From Pestalotiopsis fici W106-1 (taxonomy: Eukaryota > Ascomycota > Sordariomycetes > Amphisphaeriales > Sporocadaceae), in NCBI RefSeq assembly GCF_000516985.1, contig NW_006917097.1, positions 1,984,001-2,048,000 on the forward strand: a stretch of 64,000 nucleotides of DNA. The letters run 5' to 3'. Shown here piece after piece: positions 45,928 through 57,855 of the stretch (its first letter is position 1; each line of letters begins with the position of its first letter). Below the pieces are notes generated by a model. It was not told the origin of the DNA. It did not search any database and worked only from the letters and a program-made list of their open reading frames with translations. The position numbers were made by a program, and so were the translations under genes.

Positions 45928-48900
45928 TTTGCAAGAGAGAGACAAAGATAGACTAAAGAGAGAGAGAGAGAGAGAGAGGAGGGAGGGAGAAGAAAATGAA
46001 AACAAAGAATTACAAAAGTTCCATGTAGAAGTGAGTGTGGACAATATCGATGCCTTTTTGGCGACAGAGCTGCCAAGTTCTTCAGACGAGCCTCGTGGAT
46101 TTCACATATGTTTCCAAAGTGAGACTGAAGTAAGCATATATATCCAGGTGTCTGGTAAAGAAAGAATCAAACATCCACACCTAGATGAACCCCTTCTCTC
46201 CAACCTACGAGGGCGACACACCCAAGCAAGGACACTAGCTCATCTAGTGAGTCCTGCCCTAGAAGCCATTCTTGATTCGAGTCCCTGGTCTTGTGGCGCG
46301 TAGATCTGATACCCCGGAGCGTCTATACCACCCCCGTAGGGCCCTAGGGCAAGAACAAGGCTCCGTTGTGATTCGAGGAACGCCCTCCGACTTACTGAAA
46401 TAATCTCCTTGGACAGCCATAGTGTACCAGAACCAGTGATCAACGGCGTCAAAAGCTAGGAACCCGTAGGAAGGGGTCCATCCTCTATAGCTTAGATAAT
46501 TGGTACGTAGCCTGGCAAGGTGCAAAGATTGCCACCTCGAAAGGACAAACTAGGTAGAAACTTGGCAGCTCATTAAAGGCTTGGATATCTTGGTAATTCT
46601 CTCATCCGAAGCGTAATCAACATCGCAAATTGCAGGCACTCAAATATTGGCCTCTCCTAGCCCAAAATATACGGAGACGGCTAACATGTGCTTTGTAGTC
46701 ATGAGGAGACCCTTACCTTACTCCCAAGTCCCCCGCCCAGCATCAAAAACGCAGTTCAGCCCTTTTTTTCTTTTTCTTTTTTGGCTTGCGCGCCAAATTG
46801 AGGCCGGTAGCTGGTGCTAATGCAACTTAGATTCCCGACTGGTGCAGAAACTTGTTCCTCTGTACGTAATGGTCATATGCAGCGACGTTGGCACTTTGAT
46901 CAACGAACCTACTCGAGCGAAGGAATTCGAGGGCGCTTCTGTCTGAATCGCACCACAGAGTCATTCACATGAGTTGCGCAGGAATTCCGATATACGAGAT
47001 GATCTTGATCACACAGGGGATGCTCCAGATAGTCAATCGATGCGTGAGGCTGACACTCACGCATTCGTTTGGAGATTAGATTGAAAAATCACAACAAAAG
47101 ATCAGGGGTCCGGGCAGAGGGATGAAAAAATAGAGTTTCCCTTCCCGCTGGCCATGCTGAAGCCAAAATACCTACTACCTACCTATTCATCCGTGGAAGG
47201 CAGGCCAGAAGATAATGATACTATCCAGATTCTGATTAAAGCTACCTACATCTTTCCAATGGTCTCTGGTGGTCCGTGTCAGGACCCGGCCGAGTATTCG
47301 AGGAAAACAAGGAGACCAGAAATCCGAGTCAACGTTTTCCCCCTTCCCCCCCATATCTACTTACCCCAGGCTGCCCCAGAAGAATAGGGGGGGAAGAATG
47401 CCGCTAATATACCTACCTATGTATTGTCGCTTCTCACCGGGGCAGTGGATATGGCGTCCCGGGCAGGCTGGAGTGGCGACGTTTGTTGGTCTTTCCGGTC
47501 CGTTGGGAAAGCCGGTCGCCCGGGAAAATGGAAGCTATTGTAATGGGTTAGATCATGGTTGATCTCTGGGAAACGTTTGTTATGCAAGTCTTCGGCGTGT
47601 GGCGTCAACCTTTTGACCTGGAATCTCCGCCCTATCAGGCTGGCTAGCTGGCTTTTGATCCCTGAGCAGAGAGGGCTAGAGATTAATCAAGCAAATCGCA
47701 CATGGGGATTATTGTTGTTCCTTGCATAGACCGCTCTGCTAATGGCCGCGTACCCGAGGAGATTCCTCGTACCAAGACTCGGGGAATTCTTGGGTCATTC
47801 TAGGAGAGGTCTATGCCAGATCTGTCTGTCATCTCGTTCAAGATCGACACTTTGACATGTCAAGTTTAGCCACGGTCTCTTCACCAAGGCAGAACTCGAG
47901 TCAACATGTTTCTGGTACCAGTGGCAATGTGGTGGAGAAACCCCATGTCAAAGTGATGGTATTTTCGTCTGAATCCATGGGTCATCACACAATTCCATGG
48001 GATGGGACTAAAAAAGAGAAAATAATATGTTTCCCGATCATCTTCGAGTGGTGGCGGGTCAATCTTGGCAACTAGGATCAGGATCATGAAGTTCCCAAAA
48101 TGGTCACTGCGCGCGTAAAGAACCGGTGCCTTCTAGTGTTCAAGATCCATCCCCAGTGAATCATAGTGCCACATTCCGTGTTCTATTTGCTGCGAGATTA
48201 AGGGAATTCATGGACGCGTCAGCAATTACCCTCGAGCTTCGATTAGATATGGAATCTATACCATGGCTCCGATATATGAAACTCAAGCCGAGCTTGCCCA
48301 CTTGCCGCTGAGGGTGGGTGCGAAACAAAGCAAGTTATCTCCAGTGCTTAGAATGAACTTGGGTGCTCATGTGGCCTGAGGACTATCACACGGATATGGT
48401 ATTCGTAAGGTAGCTTTGCTTGTGCTCATTGCTCGACTCCAGGGGTGACTGCAGGTCTTCTCGCATTCTTCATTATTGGTTACTCTGGCTCAGTTATGAA
48501 GACTAGGCGATAGACCAGCCAGGAACTCAGGGGTTTGATCCAAGCCATGCCTGGTTCTGCATCACTGGCGCCGGATGTCTTGCAAGTATATAGTCCAGCT
48601 TGCATTGTTCCCGAAAATCTTCGTGGAGAGAGATTGGTGCCAGACCCGGTCCATTTACGTACGCCAACTGAGCTGAATTTCCACTTTGACGGGATTGGTT
48701 GGAGAATACTAAGTAGGTAATACAAAGACGCTGTGCTTAGTATTGGACATCAATCCCGGAGGTAAGACCTTCCGGACCTTGGCCTGACCGAGTTCGCTAT
48801 TCTCCCAGGTTAACCATATAGACCAGACCAGTAGATGCCCACCATGGAAAGCAATGGCCACAGAATGTTGGCACAGGTAGCAGGTGTTATCAGCATAGGA

Positions 48901-49045
48901 TGGTTCACGTGGAGACGACTTCCGATAATGCTGCATTCATCGCCGTACGCATTGAGACTCTCCTCTATGGTTTTTAAAAGTCTATATACATTTTCTCTAA
49001 TCATGAGTAGGTATCCAAGGTCATGTATAGGCCACGCATATTCCA
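45928..49045. other. Intergenic, about 3.1 kb
   Basis: Starts with the promoter and leader of the seven-helix protein, which is CT-rich on its own strand and includes (AG)11 at 45957-45978. The rest has only short ORFs (about 120 residues or fewer) with no domain. The right end should contain the UTP14 3' UTR. Confidence 0.6.
45957..45978. repeat. Microsatellite (AG)11
   Basis: Eleven AG units, read as CT on the gene strand, about 30-50 bases before the ATG of the seven-helix protein. Such CT tracts are common core-promoter or leader elements in filamentous fungi. Confidence 0.85.
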
Positions 49046-51819
49046 TTAGTGCAGCGGCTTTGCCATGGGCGCAATAATGCCCTGCTTGATAATGACCTTT
49101 GGCTTGACGGCATCCTGGTGCGTCTTCTTCGTGACCCACTCCGGGCCTACAGGGAGCCTCAGGGAACGTTCATACTGCGCAGAGTTCTCAAAAGTATGCG
49201 GCAGCTGCGAAGCCATGTACTTGTTGTTTTTCTGTAAATCATGAGTTAGCACATGGAATCTCCTAGTAATCGTGAATAGAATGGTGCAGAGATCCATACC
49301 TTGATGATTTTCTCGTTCATGATGACGTTCTTGAGCTTCGCGTCCTTGCGCTTGTCCTTCTTGATACCCTCCTGCTTGGTCAAGAAGCGTCCTTGATGCC
49401 TCTTCTTCTCCCGAGCCGAGACTCCATCGCCCACCCAGCTGCCCCAGCCGGGAAGAGTGTTGTCAATGACCTTTTCGTCATCTTCCTCTTCCTGGGCGTG
49501 CTTCTCTGCCTCAAACTCGGCTACGACATCAAGGCCGCCAAACGCCTTGTCGAGGAGATCCTGGTCGCGGAATTGTACGAGGTGGTGGTCCTCATCATCA
49601 GAAGAATCATCAGCCAGTGCGGTTGCGTGCTTCTTGGCCGACTTGGATCGCAGTGCCGGCTCAGCGGCCTTGACTACTGCAGCACTGGAGTCAAGGTCCA
49701 GTACATTGGCGCTGCTATCGTGGGCCTTGTCTTTCCGAGCTTTGCGAGCTGGCTTTGAAGGTACAGCTGATGACCACGCACCCGCTGTCTCATCCTCGAC
49801 TTCTTGCCACGATGTTGAAACTGGCAATGCTTTGGCATTGTTGACCGTGCTTTCGGCGGCGTCCACCATAGGTATATCGGTTGTGTCTCGTTTGGACTTC
49901 TCCTTTCTTGGCTTGGAAGCAACCGGTTCTTTGACACCTGATTCCTTGGCACCTGGTGCACCAAACTGCCTCCGGCCAATATCATCGGCTTCAGGCTCTG
50001 GTTCTGACACATCATCGTCTGAGAGGAGCTCTCGTCGAATTTGCTTAATCAAATCATCATTCTCCTTCTTCCTCGCGTTCTCGGCCTTCTTCATGAAAGG
50101 CATGTTCATGAGTTTCGACTTGGGACCTGATGGCTCGTCGTCTTCGTCTATGCGCTGAAGTTCCTTGAGAAGTCGTTTCCTATCATCGGCATCCTCCGAG
50201 TCGCCAGAGTAGTCAGAGTCATCGTCGCTTCCATCACCGCGTCCCTCGACACGCCTGCGTAGCTCTTCATCGCGTCGCGCCATATCGTTCATGCCCTCGC
50301 GCACGGAGTCGTCCCAGACAGCAAGACCACCCTTGCGAGCCATTTTGGCCCATTTCGAGTCTTTATGCCTGGAGCCCATGCGCTCGGCTGCACGCTGGCG
50401 GTCCCTCTGTTCTCTCTCGTCCTCGGAGTCCACTAGACCTGCAGCAGCCAGAGCCTCGTGCTCCTTGATTTCGTTCTTCTCGCGCTCTTTTCGGTGAACA
50501 CGATGGTAGGCCTTTGACTTGATCTTCTTGATACGTTTTGCCCGGGCCTCCTCCCTCGACTTGAGCTCTCTTTCCTTTCTCTTGAGAGCCCAGTATTGTT
50601 TTCTGGTAATAGGCTCGCCATTTTCGTCAACATATTCCTTGGGTTCTTCCTCGCTCTTGGGCGCAAATCCTGATGCTTCCACCAGACCCATGATAGTCTG
50701 TTCAAGCTCATTTCCTGGCGTCTTGCTATCCAGAGGGGCGATTTCGGTGTTGTCATGCCTGACAAGACCAGTCTCGGTCTGCGCCAAGGGGAAAACTAGG
50801 TGGTCGGCTCTTCTGTTTTGCTTCACCGTCTCGTTCCACCGGTCAAGTGTCTTGTTCGCTTGTTCGTAGGCAGCGGCTCTGTCCAGACGAGCTTGTTGGC
50901 GTCTTGCCAATGGAACCTCGAGCTTTTGAGGCTTTGATGATTTCTCCTCTTTCGACATGAGCTTCAAGGATTTCTTCAAAGAAGGATCCAGGCCACCTAG
51001 TAATCCAAGGTCTTGAAGATCAATCTTGGACTTCTGCGGACCTGTGTTTTCGTCGTCTTCATCCTCAGCAACACCCGAAAATTTGTTGACCCAGTCTTTG
51101 ACGCCACTTTCAGAAACATCATCCTCGCTCTCATCAGACTCTTCGCTCTCTTCGGAGCCCGAGTCATCCTCGTCAGAGTCTTCGTCTTCTTCGGCGTCTC
51201 CCTGGTCATCATCATCTGACATGGACATATCCAAGGCGTCAGCTAGGTCGATTGCGTCGGAGCCCAGAGACTCTAAATCGTCGTCTTCGTCTTCCTCGTC
51301 GTCATCGTCGTCTTGTTTCTTGCTCTTCTTTCCCTTCTTCTGGCTGCCACCAAAGGAGTAGCCTTGGAATTTTTCGTCATCGCTCTCGCCAAAGGCCTCG
51401 TCAGAGTCAATGTCGGAATCATCGTCATCATCTCCGACACCAATGCGCCACTCGTTGCCGCTCGAGTCGCTGCCGTACTCGACGTCATCACCATTCTGAT
51501 CCTGGCCGGCGCGGCCGCGCTTTCTGGGAGGGCCATCGTCTTCGTCGGACTCGCCATCCTCGTCCTCGTCGTCTTCATCGTCGTCAGCGTGGCCGCGCCG
51601 GCGCTTGCCCGTGCTCAGATCGGCGTCGAGCTCTCGGTTTCGCGGCGTGAGCTTGTGTCGGTCGCCGCCCAGCTCCTTGTTGGCGATGGAGAAGGCATCC
51701 TGGGCGCGGGACTTGGCCTTGGACTTTTGCTTCTGCTGTCGTCGTTTAGGACCAGCGCCGGAGCCGCCGCCGCCGCCGCCGCCCATTAATGAACGGCCAT
51801 GAGATTGACGACCGGGCAT
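49046..51819 (-). CDS. utp14: U3 snoRNP component Utp14 (small-subunit processome)
   Basis: Exons on the minus strand are 51819..49300 and 49231..49046; the 68-nt intron (GTATGG...CAG) is at phase 0. The product is 901 residues, close to yeast Utp14 (899). The start MPGRQSHGRS was preferred; the open frame runs further upstream but has no good ATG. Content: a basic N-terminus with a run of seven Gly; very long Asp/Glu/Ser-rich stretches (about 90-290); the Utp14 core from RWNETVKQNRRADHL onward; and the C-terminal signature PGWGSWVGDG followed by NKYMASQLPHTF and VIIKQGIIAPM. Family knowledge: nucleolar Utp14 binds pre-rRNA and activates the helicase Dhr1 to release U3 snoRNA during 18S maturation. 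It is transcribed divergently from mL41. Long antisense frames inside it are codon-bias shadows. Confidence 0.96.
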
Positions 51820-52291
51820 TCTGGTTGGTAATCTAGTACAATGAAAAAGTAAATTTTCGGCCCAGTAGTACAAGTGACAAATATCCGGTCAAGAGACACC
51901 AACAAGTGTTAGAGATTGGCAATCACAGAATTAGCCCAGTAGTAGGCATGGCCAGCTTCAGTGTAATTCTCAATAAAACCGTCTGGATCATAGGCACAGC
52001 GAAATGGGTCGCATCGATATTTTTTTGCTGGGCCACGGTCCGGCGGGGCAATTGGAAATTTAAGTGGAGCCATTTCCGTTATCTTATCGGCCAACTGCTT
52101 AGAACCAGAACCTCAATTGCGCCAAAGACCCCTGTCAAGAATTCTCGAGCTCTGAAGAGGCGCCAGTTTGCTTCGATTCGAGGTGCTGAACAGACACGCG
52201 ACAAACCACTTTGGGCCTTCTTTCCGATACACACAAAACAATCGGTACAACAGAAAGACCTTTGTGCCGACCCGGGAGGAGAAGGGCAAAG
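51820..52291. promoter_or_regulatory. Shared divergent promoter of utp14 and mL41
   Basis: Only 472 bases separate the two ATGs, so one intergenic region must serve both genes. No canonical TATA box stands out. The arrangement would allow joint control of a cytosolic ribosome-assembly factor and a mitoribosomal protein; this is inference from spacing. Confidence 0.6.
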
Positions 52292-52711
52292 ATGTGGCCC
52301 ACCACGAGACTCATGTTCCAGGCGCGGGAAAAGTTCACGCGCAAGTTCCGCAAGCTGCCGCTCACCACCAAGGACATCAACAAGGGCTTCTACAAGGGAA
52401 ACAGGACAGGTTCCATGGGTCGACACACCAGATTCGGAGGATACATCATTGAATGGGACAAGGTTCGCACCTATGTCGTACCGGAGGGCATGGATAGCTT
52501 CAAGGTAAGGAAACGGTTCCCCCAGTCCACGCATAAACAGCTTCGCGGAGACCGTGGCATGGTCAATACTAACTATTTCTTGCCGCAGCTGAGCCCTTTT
52601 GTAACGAACAAGGTGCAGAGAACGAGAGGGCAGTATGAGGGCTACGCTCGCGGTCCCAGCGACCCTCAGTTGTATCTGGAGAGGTGGAAGGACGAGAACG
52701 GCCTGGACTAA
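52292..52711 (+). CDS. MRPL27: Mitochondrial large-subunit ribosomal protein mL41 (MRPL27 family)
   Basis: Exons are 52292..52504 and 52589..52711; the 84-nt intron (GTAAGG, branch CTAAC at 52569-52573, CAG) is at phase 0. The product is 111 residues, typical for this small family. The N-terminus (MWPTTRLMFQAREKFTRKFR) is basic and without acidic residues apart from one Glu, as expected for mitochondrial import. The diagnostic core follows: LTTKDINKGFYKGNRTGSMG, RFGGYIIEWDKVRTYVVP and LSPFVTNKVQRTRGQYEGY. The protein is a structural subunit of the 54S mitoribosome. The ATG at 52292 was chosen because the family starts close to this position; frames opening upstream (52168, 52211) are out of frame or lack support. 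Confidence 0.93.
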   Translation: MWPTTRLMFQAREKFTRKFRKLPLTTKDINKGFYKGNRTGSMGRHTRFGGYIIEWDKVRTYVVPEGMDSFKVRKRFPQSTHKQLRGDRGMVNTNYFLPQLSPFVTNKVQRTRGQYEGYARGPSDPQLYLERWKDENGLD

Positions 52712-53338
52712 GCCATCACATTCCTACAGTCCTACGAACCAACATTGCCACGTTACCAATCAAGGCTTTGAACAACAATGAAATAGGGGTCCTGGAACAA
52801 ATAAGGACGCCAATGAGCCCAAGCTCTACGGATTGCATCTCCTGCTTCCCATTTCTCCCGCTACAAGCAGCGAGGCCCAGTAGTAGCCTCAAAAGGATCT
52901 GCTATGAAAATGCTCAAACAAGGCATTGAAAGACATGTACTATACGCGAGAATCTTGTATCCATAAATGTATACTCAAAATTACCAATACCCCGTTTATA
53001 CAAGGGAGCTGCAGGAACATTACAGAGTACCGATTTTTGTAGATTAGTTTTGGCCAAAATCGATCACCTACTTACTTATGCAAGATTTTGCATTATATTC
53101 AAGCTGGCTATGGAAAGTTGCGTTTGAAGCAAAAACATATGGCTTTAAATAGGTCTCTAGCAGCTTCTGATCCCTGAAAAGACATCTATCCATACGATTC
53201 AAAATATATTTCGCTCTATCATTAGTCGAGTCAAAATTCCACGTTATGGAAATTCGATAACCCAAGCAATTCAAAGCAAGTCTGCAATTTCTTGAGATTG
53301 TGAAGATTGCAGAGGCACAGAGCGAGATCAGGATATGG
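52712..53338. other. Convergent intergenic region
   Basis: A 627-base spacer between the stop codons of mL41 and the Smr-domain gene. It is AT-rich in its second half, as expected for two 3' UTRs. Nothing else is seen. Confidence 0.65.
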
Positions 53339-55079
53339 TCACTTGCGACCGGTTACCAGCATCTCGCCCGTCAGCACCTGCACTTTCCAGCCGTCGGCAA
53401 CGAGCGCCTTAAACACGTTGACGCGGAGCTGGGATACACCACCGGCGCTGTGCCTGCCGAGGCCGGTGACGACGGTGAAGCCGGCCTTGGCCTTCCGGAC
53501 CCTCTCCTCGCCTAAAGAGTCCCACCATTGGCGTACCCTACCTAGGGCAATATTGACACCATCGTGTACCCTGACGCCGTGAAGGTCAATGTGGTCTGGC
53601 CGGCTACGCTGGTCGACATAGGCGGCCGCCTCGCTACTTCGAGCATAGTGCATATCCTGGGTCAACTCCCGGCCCCTATCGGCATAGACGGCTGCAGCTC
53701 CGCGGAGCAAGCCGCCCTTCCTATACGCAGCACTGGCAGCTTGGAACGAGTGGCTGCGCTTATCTTGTAGATCCAAAGAACTTAAGCTGAGGCCAGAGGC
53801 AGGAGAGGAAACACCCGACTGGTACAGGCCTGGTGAGACTGGGGTTTTGCGTCCAACCGCCACCCATGTCTTGCTTGAGCTGCTGTCGGTGGTAACGAGC
53901 TCTAGTTTGGGCCCTGAGATGTTGTACGAGATATTATATCTTAGATAGGCCGGTTTCTCGTAATACTCCGCAAGGATTTGGACAAGATCTTCGGCATTCT
54001 GCCGGCTCGTAGCCAGACAGAACGTGGGCGTAAGATACATCACAGGAACCCAGGGATATTTCTTCCCCTGGTCATCCGAAGCCGAGTTTCGGGCTTTCGC
54101 TAGTGCCTCGCCGTCAATGGCGATATAATTATCCAGGATCTGAACAAGTGCAGCTCCCATGGACTGACGTTTCTCGCAATAGACATACTCTACCTCGGAC
54201 TCACTAAATGGGAGGCGGTCGGCCAGGTACCTGATATTGCCTGTCTCTAATTAGTATTTTTAATAAATCGGACAATAAGATCGACAGAGGATTTCAAAAC
54301 TTACGTTCATGAACTTCTGCCGTGGCTGGCTCGCCTAAGTTACTCTGCGCACTCGGATCCGGTGAGTTGGTACCACGGACCGCAGGCTTCTTTTTCTTTC
54401 CTTTCTTCTTCTTCTTCACAAGAACGGCATCTTCATCGTCTACATAAAACCCATCAATTCCCTTGGGCCGTTGGCCAGATTGCTCTAAATGAGATGTTGT
54501 AAGCAAGACATCAACGGCACGATCTGCGTCGCCATCAAACTTTCTCAGTGCCAGGGTAATGTCGATTGGCTTGAGCTCTGTGAATACTTCACGCAATTTG
54601 ATTTCCTTCTCCTCAAAAGTCAGGCCATCATATAGGCTGAAGCGGGTTGGTCCCTGGGACTCTTGAAAAGAAGTGTGGGAAGAGCCGGTAGACAAGATAG
54701 TTTGTGGCAAGGATCTCTCGCTTGGAGTTGTAACTCCATCAGGACTCCGTGTGTCGCTTCCAGATAGAGCGGTTCCAGCCTCGCTAGGTTCAGCTTGCGG
54801 GTTGCCATTGATGTCTATGACGCGATCCCCTAGGCCACTAGCATTGAACCCGCTGGCTTCCTCCAAGGGCACGTCGGCTGATACCACAATCAAGGCTTGC
54901 CTAGCTTGTTGAAACTCAGAGGCAATGTTCAGGTCAAAATCTGAACAAAGTGATAGAATGAGGGCCTCATCAACCAGCGAGCTGAACTCGTTCTGTGAGA
55001 CACTTTAGTCGCCGAGAACTATACAAGGTTTATCAGTGGAAAAGGGACTCACTATAAGCCGCTGGAGCGGCTCCCCCAT
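53339..55079 (-). CDS. CUE-DUF1771-Smr domain protein (Cue2-like)
   Basis: Three exons on the minus strand: 55079..55053, 54992..54305 and 54240..53339, with introns of 60 and 64 nt, giving 538 residues. The first exon encodes only nine residues (MGEPLQRLI), and the next continues NEFSSLVDEALILSLCSDFD. Domains: CUE-like ubiquitin-binding helix bundle about 134-182 (LREVFTELKPIDITLALRKF); a Lys-rich patch; DUF1771 about 403-450 (SFQAASAAYRKGGLLRGAAA); and a C-terminal Smr domain from about 455, with DLHG near 457-460 and TGLGRHSAGG near 497-506. Family knowledge: Smr domains cleave or bind nucleic acid; yeast Cue2 cuts mRNA at collided ribosomes in no-go decay. Orthology to Cue2 is likely by architecture but not proven. 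It lies downstream of YAP1 on the same strand, 906 bases away. Confidence 0.9.
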
Positions 55080-55985
55080 ATTGCAAAAGTGTTCCGTTTC
55101 GCGCCGAAGTAAGGGCTATGGAATACACGATGTGGCAATAATTACTGTTTTCCTAAGCTCAGGAATGGTGACCAAAAAGAAAGTATCAAGTGTGTAAAGC
55201 GGCCAGTCTTTGATCTGTGCAAATCTTGAAACGAAAACTTCTAGAGACGCTCGGGTTGTACATTGTCATGGATTTGGCAGAAAGCGGTGTCGTTCTTATG
55301 TCAAAATGAATGTCTTCGCTCTGCTGTCGCTGGACAAACGGAGAACATGACAAGTCAAATTCAGCAACGTAGTACACACACAATGCGCCCGGCTCAATTT
55401 GGTTACTGTAGAAATGCGTTGTCTGGAGAGAAAATGGGAAATGATTGAATCATCAAGGAGAGGTGACTGGTCGTTCCTTGAACTAGCCATCCGGGCCCAC
55501 TGGCGCCGCCTTCTTTGGTTCAAGGTTGCGCAGCTGGTCGAGCAAAACCAGGCAGCTGGCAAAGGTTCAATCAACTCTATAACATTCAAGCTCATCTACA
55601 TCAAGGTACTGTCCTACGTCACAAGTGCATCATGTCCAAACAGTTAGTTAAAGAGATTGGTCAGTCCAAATTTAATTCTTGTCTCATTGATTGACTTATA
55701 GAACAAAGAAGTATCATATATGTGAACTACCAATCCCATGCAATAACCGTGTAATCTGTGTTGATCCGAACCGCAACAGCAGGCAATGCTTTCAAAAGAG
55801 AGACATCATATTGCCTGCGATCCCATAGCTTTCCGCCCCCTTCGATGTAACCAGCTCCAAGCAGTCAAAGTGTGGAGATCTGTCGATCCCGTCTGCTAAA
55901 AACGCCATTCTTTGAACCCAAAACCGTAAACATTGACAGCAATGGCCATTCAGCCGTACTGATTTTCTTTTCATCTGCTCCATAC
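55080..55985. other. Intergenic: yap1 3' region and promoter of the Smr gene
   Basis: 906 bases between two genes on the minus strand. Only short ORFs (110 codons or fewer), without protein-like composition. Confidence 0.65.
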
Positions 55986-57855
55986 TCATTTACTTTCATC
56001 TGGGCAGGGGCCGAGATGCTTGGACATGACCGCACGGAAATCCTTCTCATCTACGACAGCGCCGGTGCCGCCGCACTTTGCCTTCTTTTGCAAATCCGAG
56101 CAAAGACCGTCCAGGTCGATGTCACCAGCCTGAACCTTGGGGCAATTTTGCAGGCGTTCCCTAGAACGAGTTGTCAGTATGTGTCTAGGTCTGTGCAAGT
56201 ATGATGTTTCGGCATACCAGATATTGTTGCAAGTAAGCAGCTTGCCATTGACAGAAGTGATAATGGTGTCTTCTTCCTCCTTACGCTCGTCAATCTCTGT
56301 GCAAATATTCTTCTTTGGCGCCACCTTGGGGCTTGGTGCCACATTGAACGGTGTGGTGAAATCTGCGTCAAATGCTTCGTTGAAAAAGGTATCATCAAAC
56401 GTGGCAGTGGCCAGAATGTTGTCCTGGGGCTCTCTGTAGCCACCGAACAATTGGGGATCAAATTGACCACCATTCTGCTGCGCGAGCCAGTCAAAGTTGT
56501 TGACTTCAAAATTGCCAAAATCGAAATGGTCGCCAGGAGCAGGAGCACCTGCAAGATGGCTCGGCTGTTCTTCCCCAATTGTGGTCAATGTATCAACGGG
56601 CTTGAATCCCACAGGCGATTGAGTGAAGGGCTCCGGTGAGGTTCCACAAGATGAACTGGGACCACCAGCGTTGGAGTTTGATGAGGCCGATGGTGAGCCA
56701 GAGTTGGTACCGGCTATGCTAAAGTTGGTGGAATCCAGACTGGTTCTCGAGGCATTATTGTAAAATCCATCCAAGTTGGGGGTGCCATTGATGATGGAAG
56801 CAAACTTGGCCAAGGCCTCCCTGTCGGACTCAAAATTTTCAGAGCTTTTGGTGGAGTTGGGGGTAGCTTTGTCGTCTGCTCTATCCGACGACGGAGTCGG
56901 TTGCGTACTAAAGCTGTTTGATGGGGAGGGAAAAGAGGGTGAACGGCCATTGAGACTGCCGGCCTTTTGTGTAGGGCCTGGCAGAACTCCAAATTTGGGA
57001 AATTCAAATTGAAAGTTGACATCATTCAAGTTGTTGACCAAGTTTGAACCAAAAACTTGACCCCGATTATTAGTGGCAGCCGGGCGCGTGCTATTGTTGA
57101 CGAGACTCAATCTCTTTTTGTACTCGTTGAGTTCTGTGGTCATCTTCTCAACTTTGGCGCGAAGTTGGCTGTTCTCGTTGTGGGTTGCCTCGGATGCCTT
57201 CTCGAGTTCTTGGACTTTGGTCTCGAGATCTTTCAAATGCTGTTCCTTTCGCTCGCGGAAGGCACGTTGAGCGGCACGATTCTGAGCCTTGCGTTTCTGT
57301 CAATTGGTTAGAGGTGACGTTCTTTAAAAGTGAAAATTAAGAGAAACAAGTCATTGTACTTACAGAGCTTGGTTCGTTCGTGAGCGGCTTGCGGCCAGGC
57401 TTTTTCGGCACTTTACCCTCACTCTCACGCCTCTTTGCGTTGCCTTCTTCTTTATCCTCATCCTCGTCATCATCTGGATGACTTCTCTTGTCATGAATAT
57501 CATTTTCTGGAGAGGTGCCCTTGTCGCTACTACCACCAGTCTTGTCGCTTCCTGGTGTTTTACCAGGGAGATCACCAATCATTGTGCTGGATTGATCAAG
57601 GCCGATATCAAAATCGAAGCCGCTTGAATCGGGGCCAAAACTATAGTCATAGTCGAGGAAGGGACTGTCCTGGGCGCCATTGGCTCCGGGCTGTTCCGGA
57701 GACTTTGCTAGTGACGCTGGAGACAAGGAGAGCCCATTTGTCTGGGGCGAGCCGTTGTTTGGTTGATTCGACGTCAAAGCACGGAAAAGCAGTGCTTGTT
57801 GCTGAGGGGTGAGAATGAAATTCGGCGGCAAGCCGTTGGTGGAAGCTGAAGCCAT
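55986..57855 (-). CDS. yap1: AP-1-like bZIP transcription factor Yap1 (oxidative stress)
   Basis: Three exons on the minus strand: 57855..57364, 57296..56218 and 56160..55986; introns are 67 and 57 nt. The product is 581 residues. Features: acidic/Ser-rich N-terminus; nuclear-import-like KKPGRKP before the bZIP; basic region at 165-180 (KRKAQNRAAQRAFRER) and leucine zipper to about 225; a PAP1-type activation region; an n-CRD with one cysteine (381, in SSSCGTSPEPF); and a c-CRD with cysteines 496, 520, 530, 544, 553 and 576 overlapping a leucine-rich export signal (IDLDGLCSDLQ). Family knowledge: oxidation forms disulfides that mask the export signal, so Yap1 stays in the nucleus and induces antioxidant genes. 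The second intron carries no stop and is a multiple of three. It was called from a proper GTATG/TAG pair and because NNIW-ERLQNCPK then matches the family; without splicing 19 residues would be added. Confidence 0.95.

Noticed and set aside
46240..46300. GATTCGAGTCC, resembling a tRNA B-box
   Set aside because: Flanking bases do not form a T-stem and no A-box or acceptor stem is found upstream.
49457..50158. 233-codon plus-strand ORF inside utp14, with further antisense frames at 51026-51789
   Set aside because: Antisense shadow of Asp/Glu/Ser-rich coding sequence; Ser/Ala/Leu-biased composition without domains, while the minus-strand frame is clearly Utp14.
52168..52452. 94-codon ORF overlapping the first exon of mL41
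   Set aside because: Out of frame with mL41 and His/Gln-rich; a shadow frame.
55986..57236. Reading the yap1 second intron as coding (unspliced open frame)
   Set aside because: Proper splice signals and the conserved NNIW-ERLQ junction favour splicing; kept only as a possible retention isoform.
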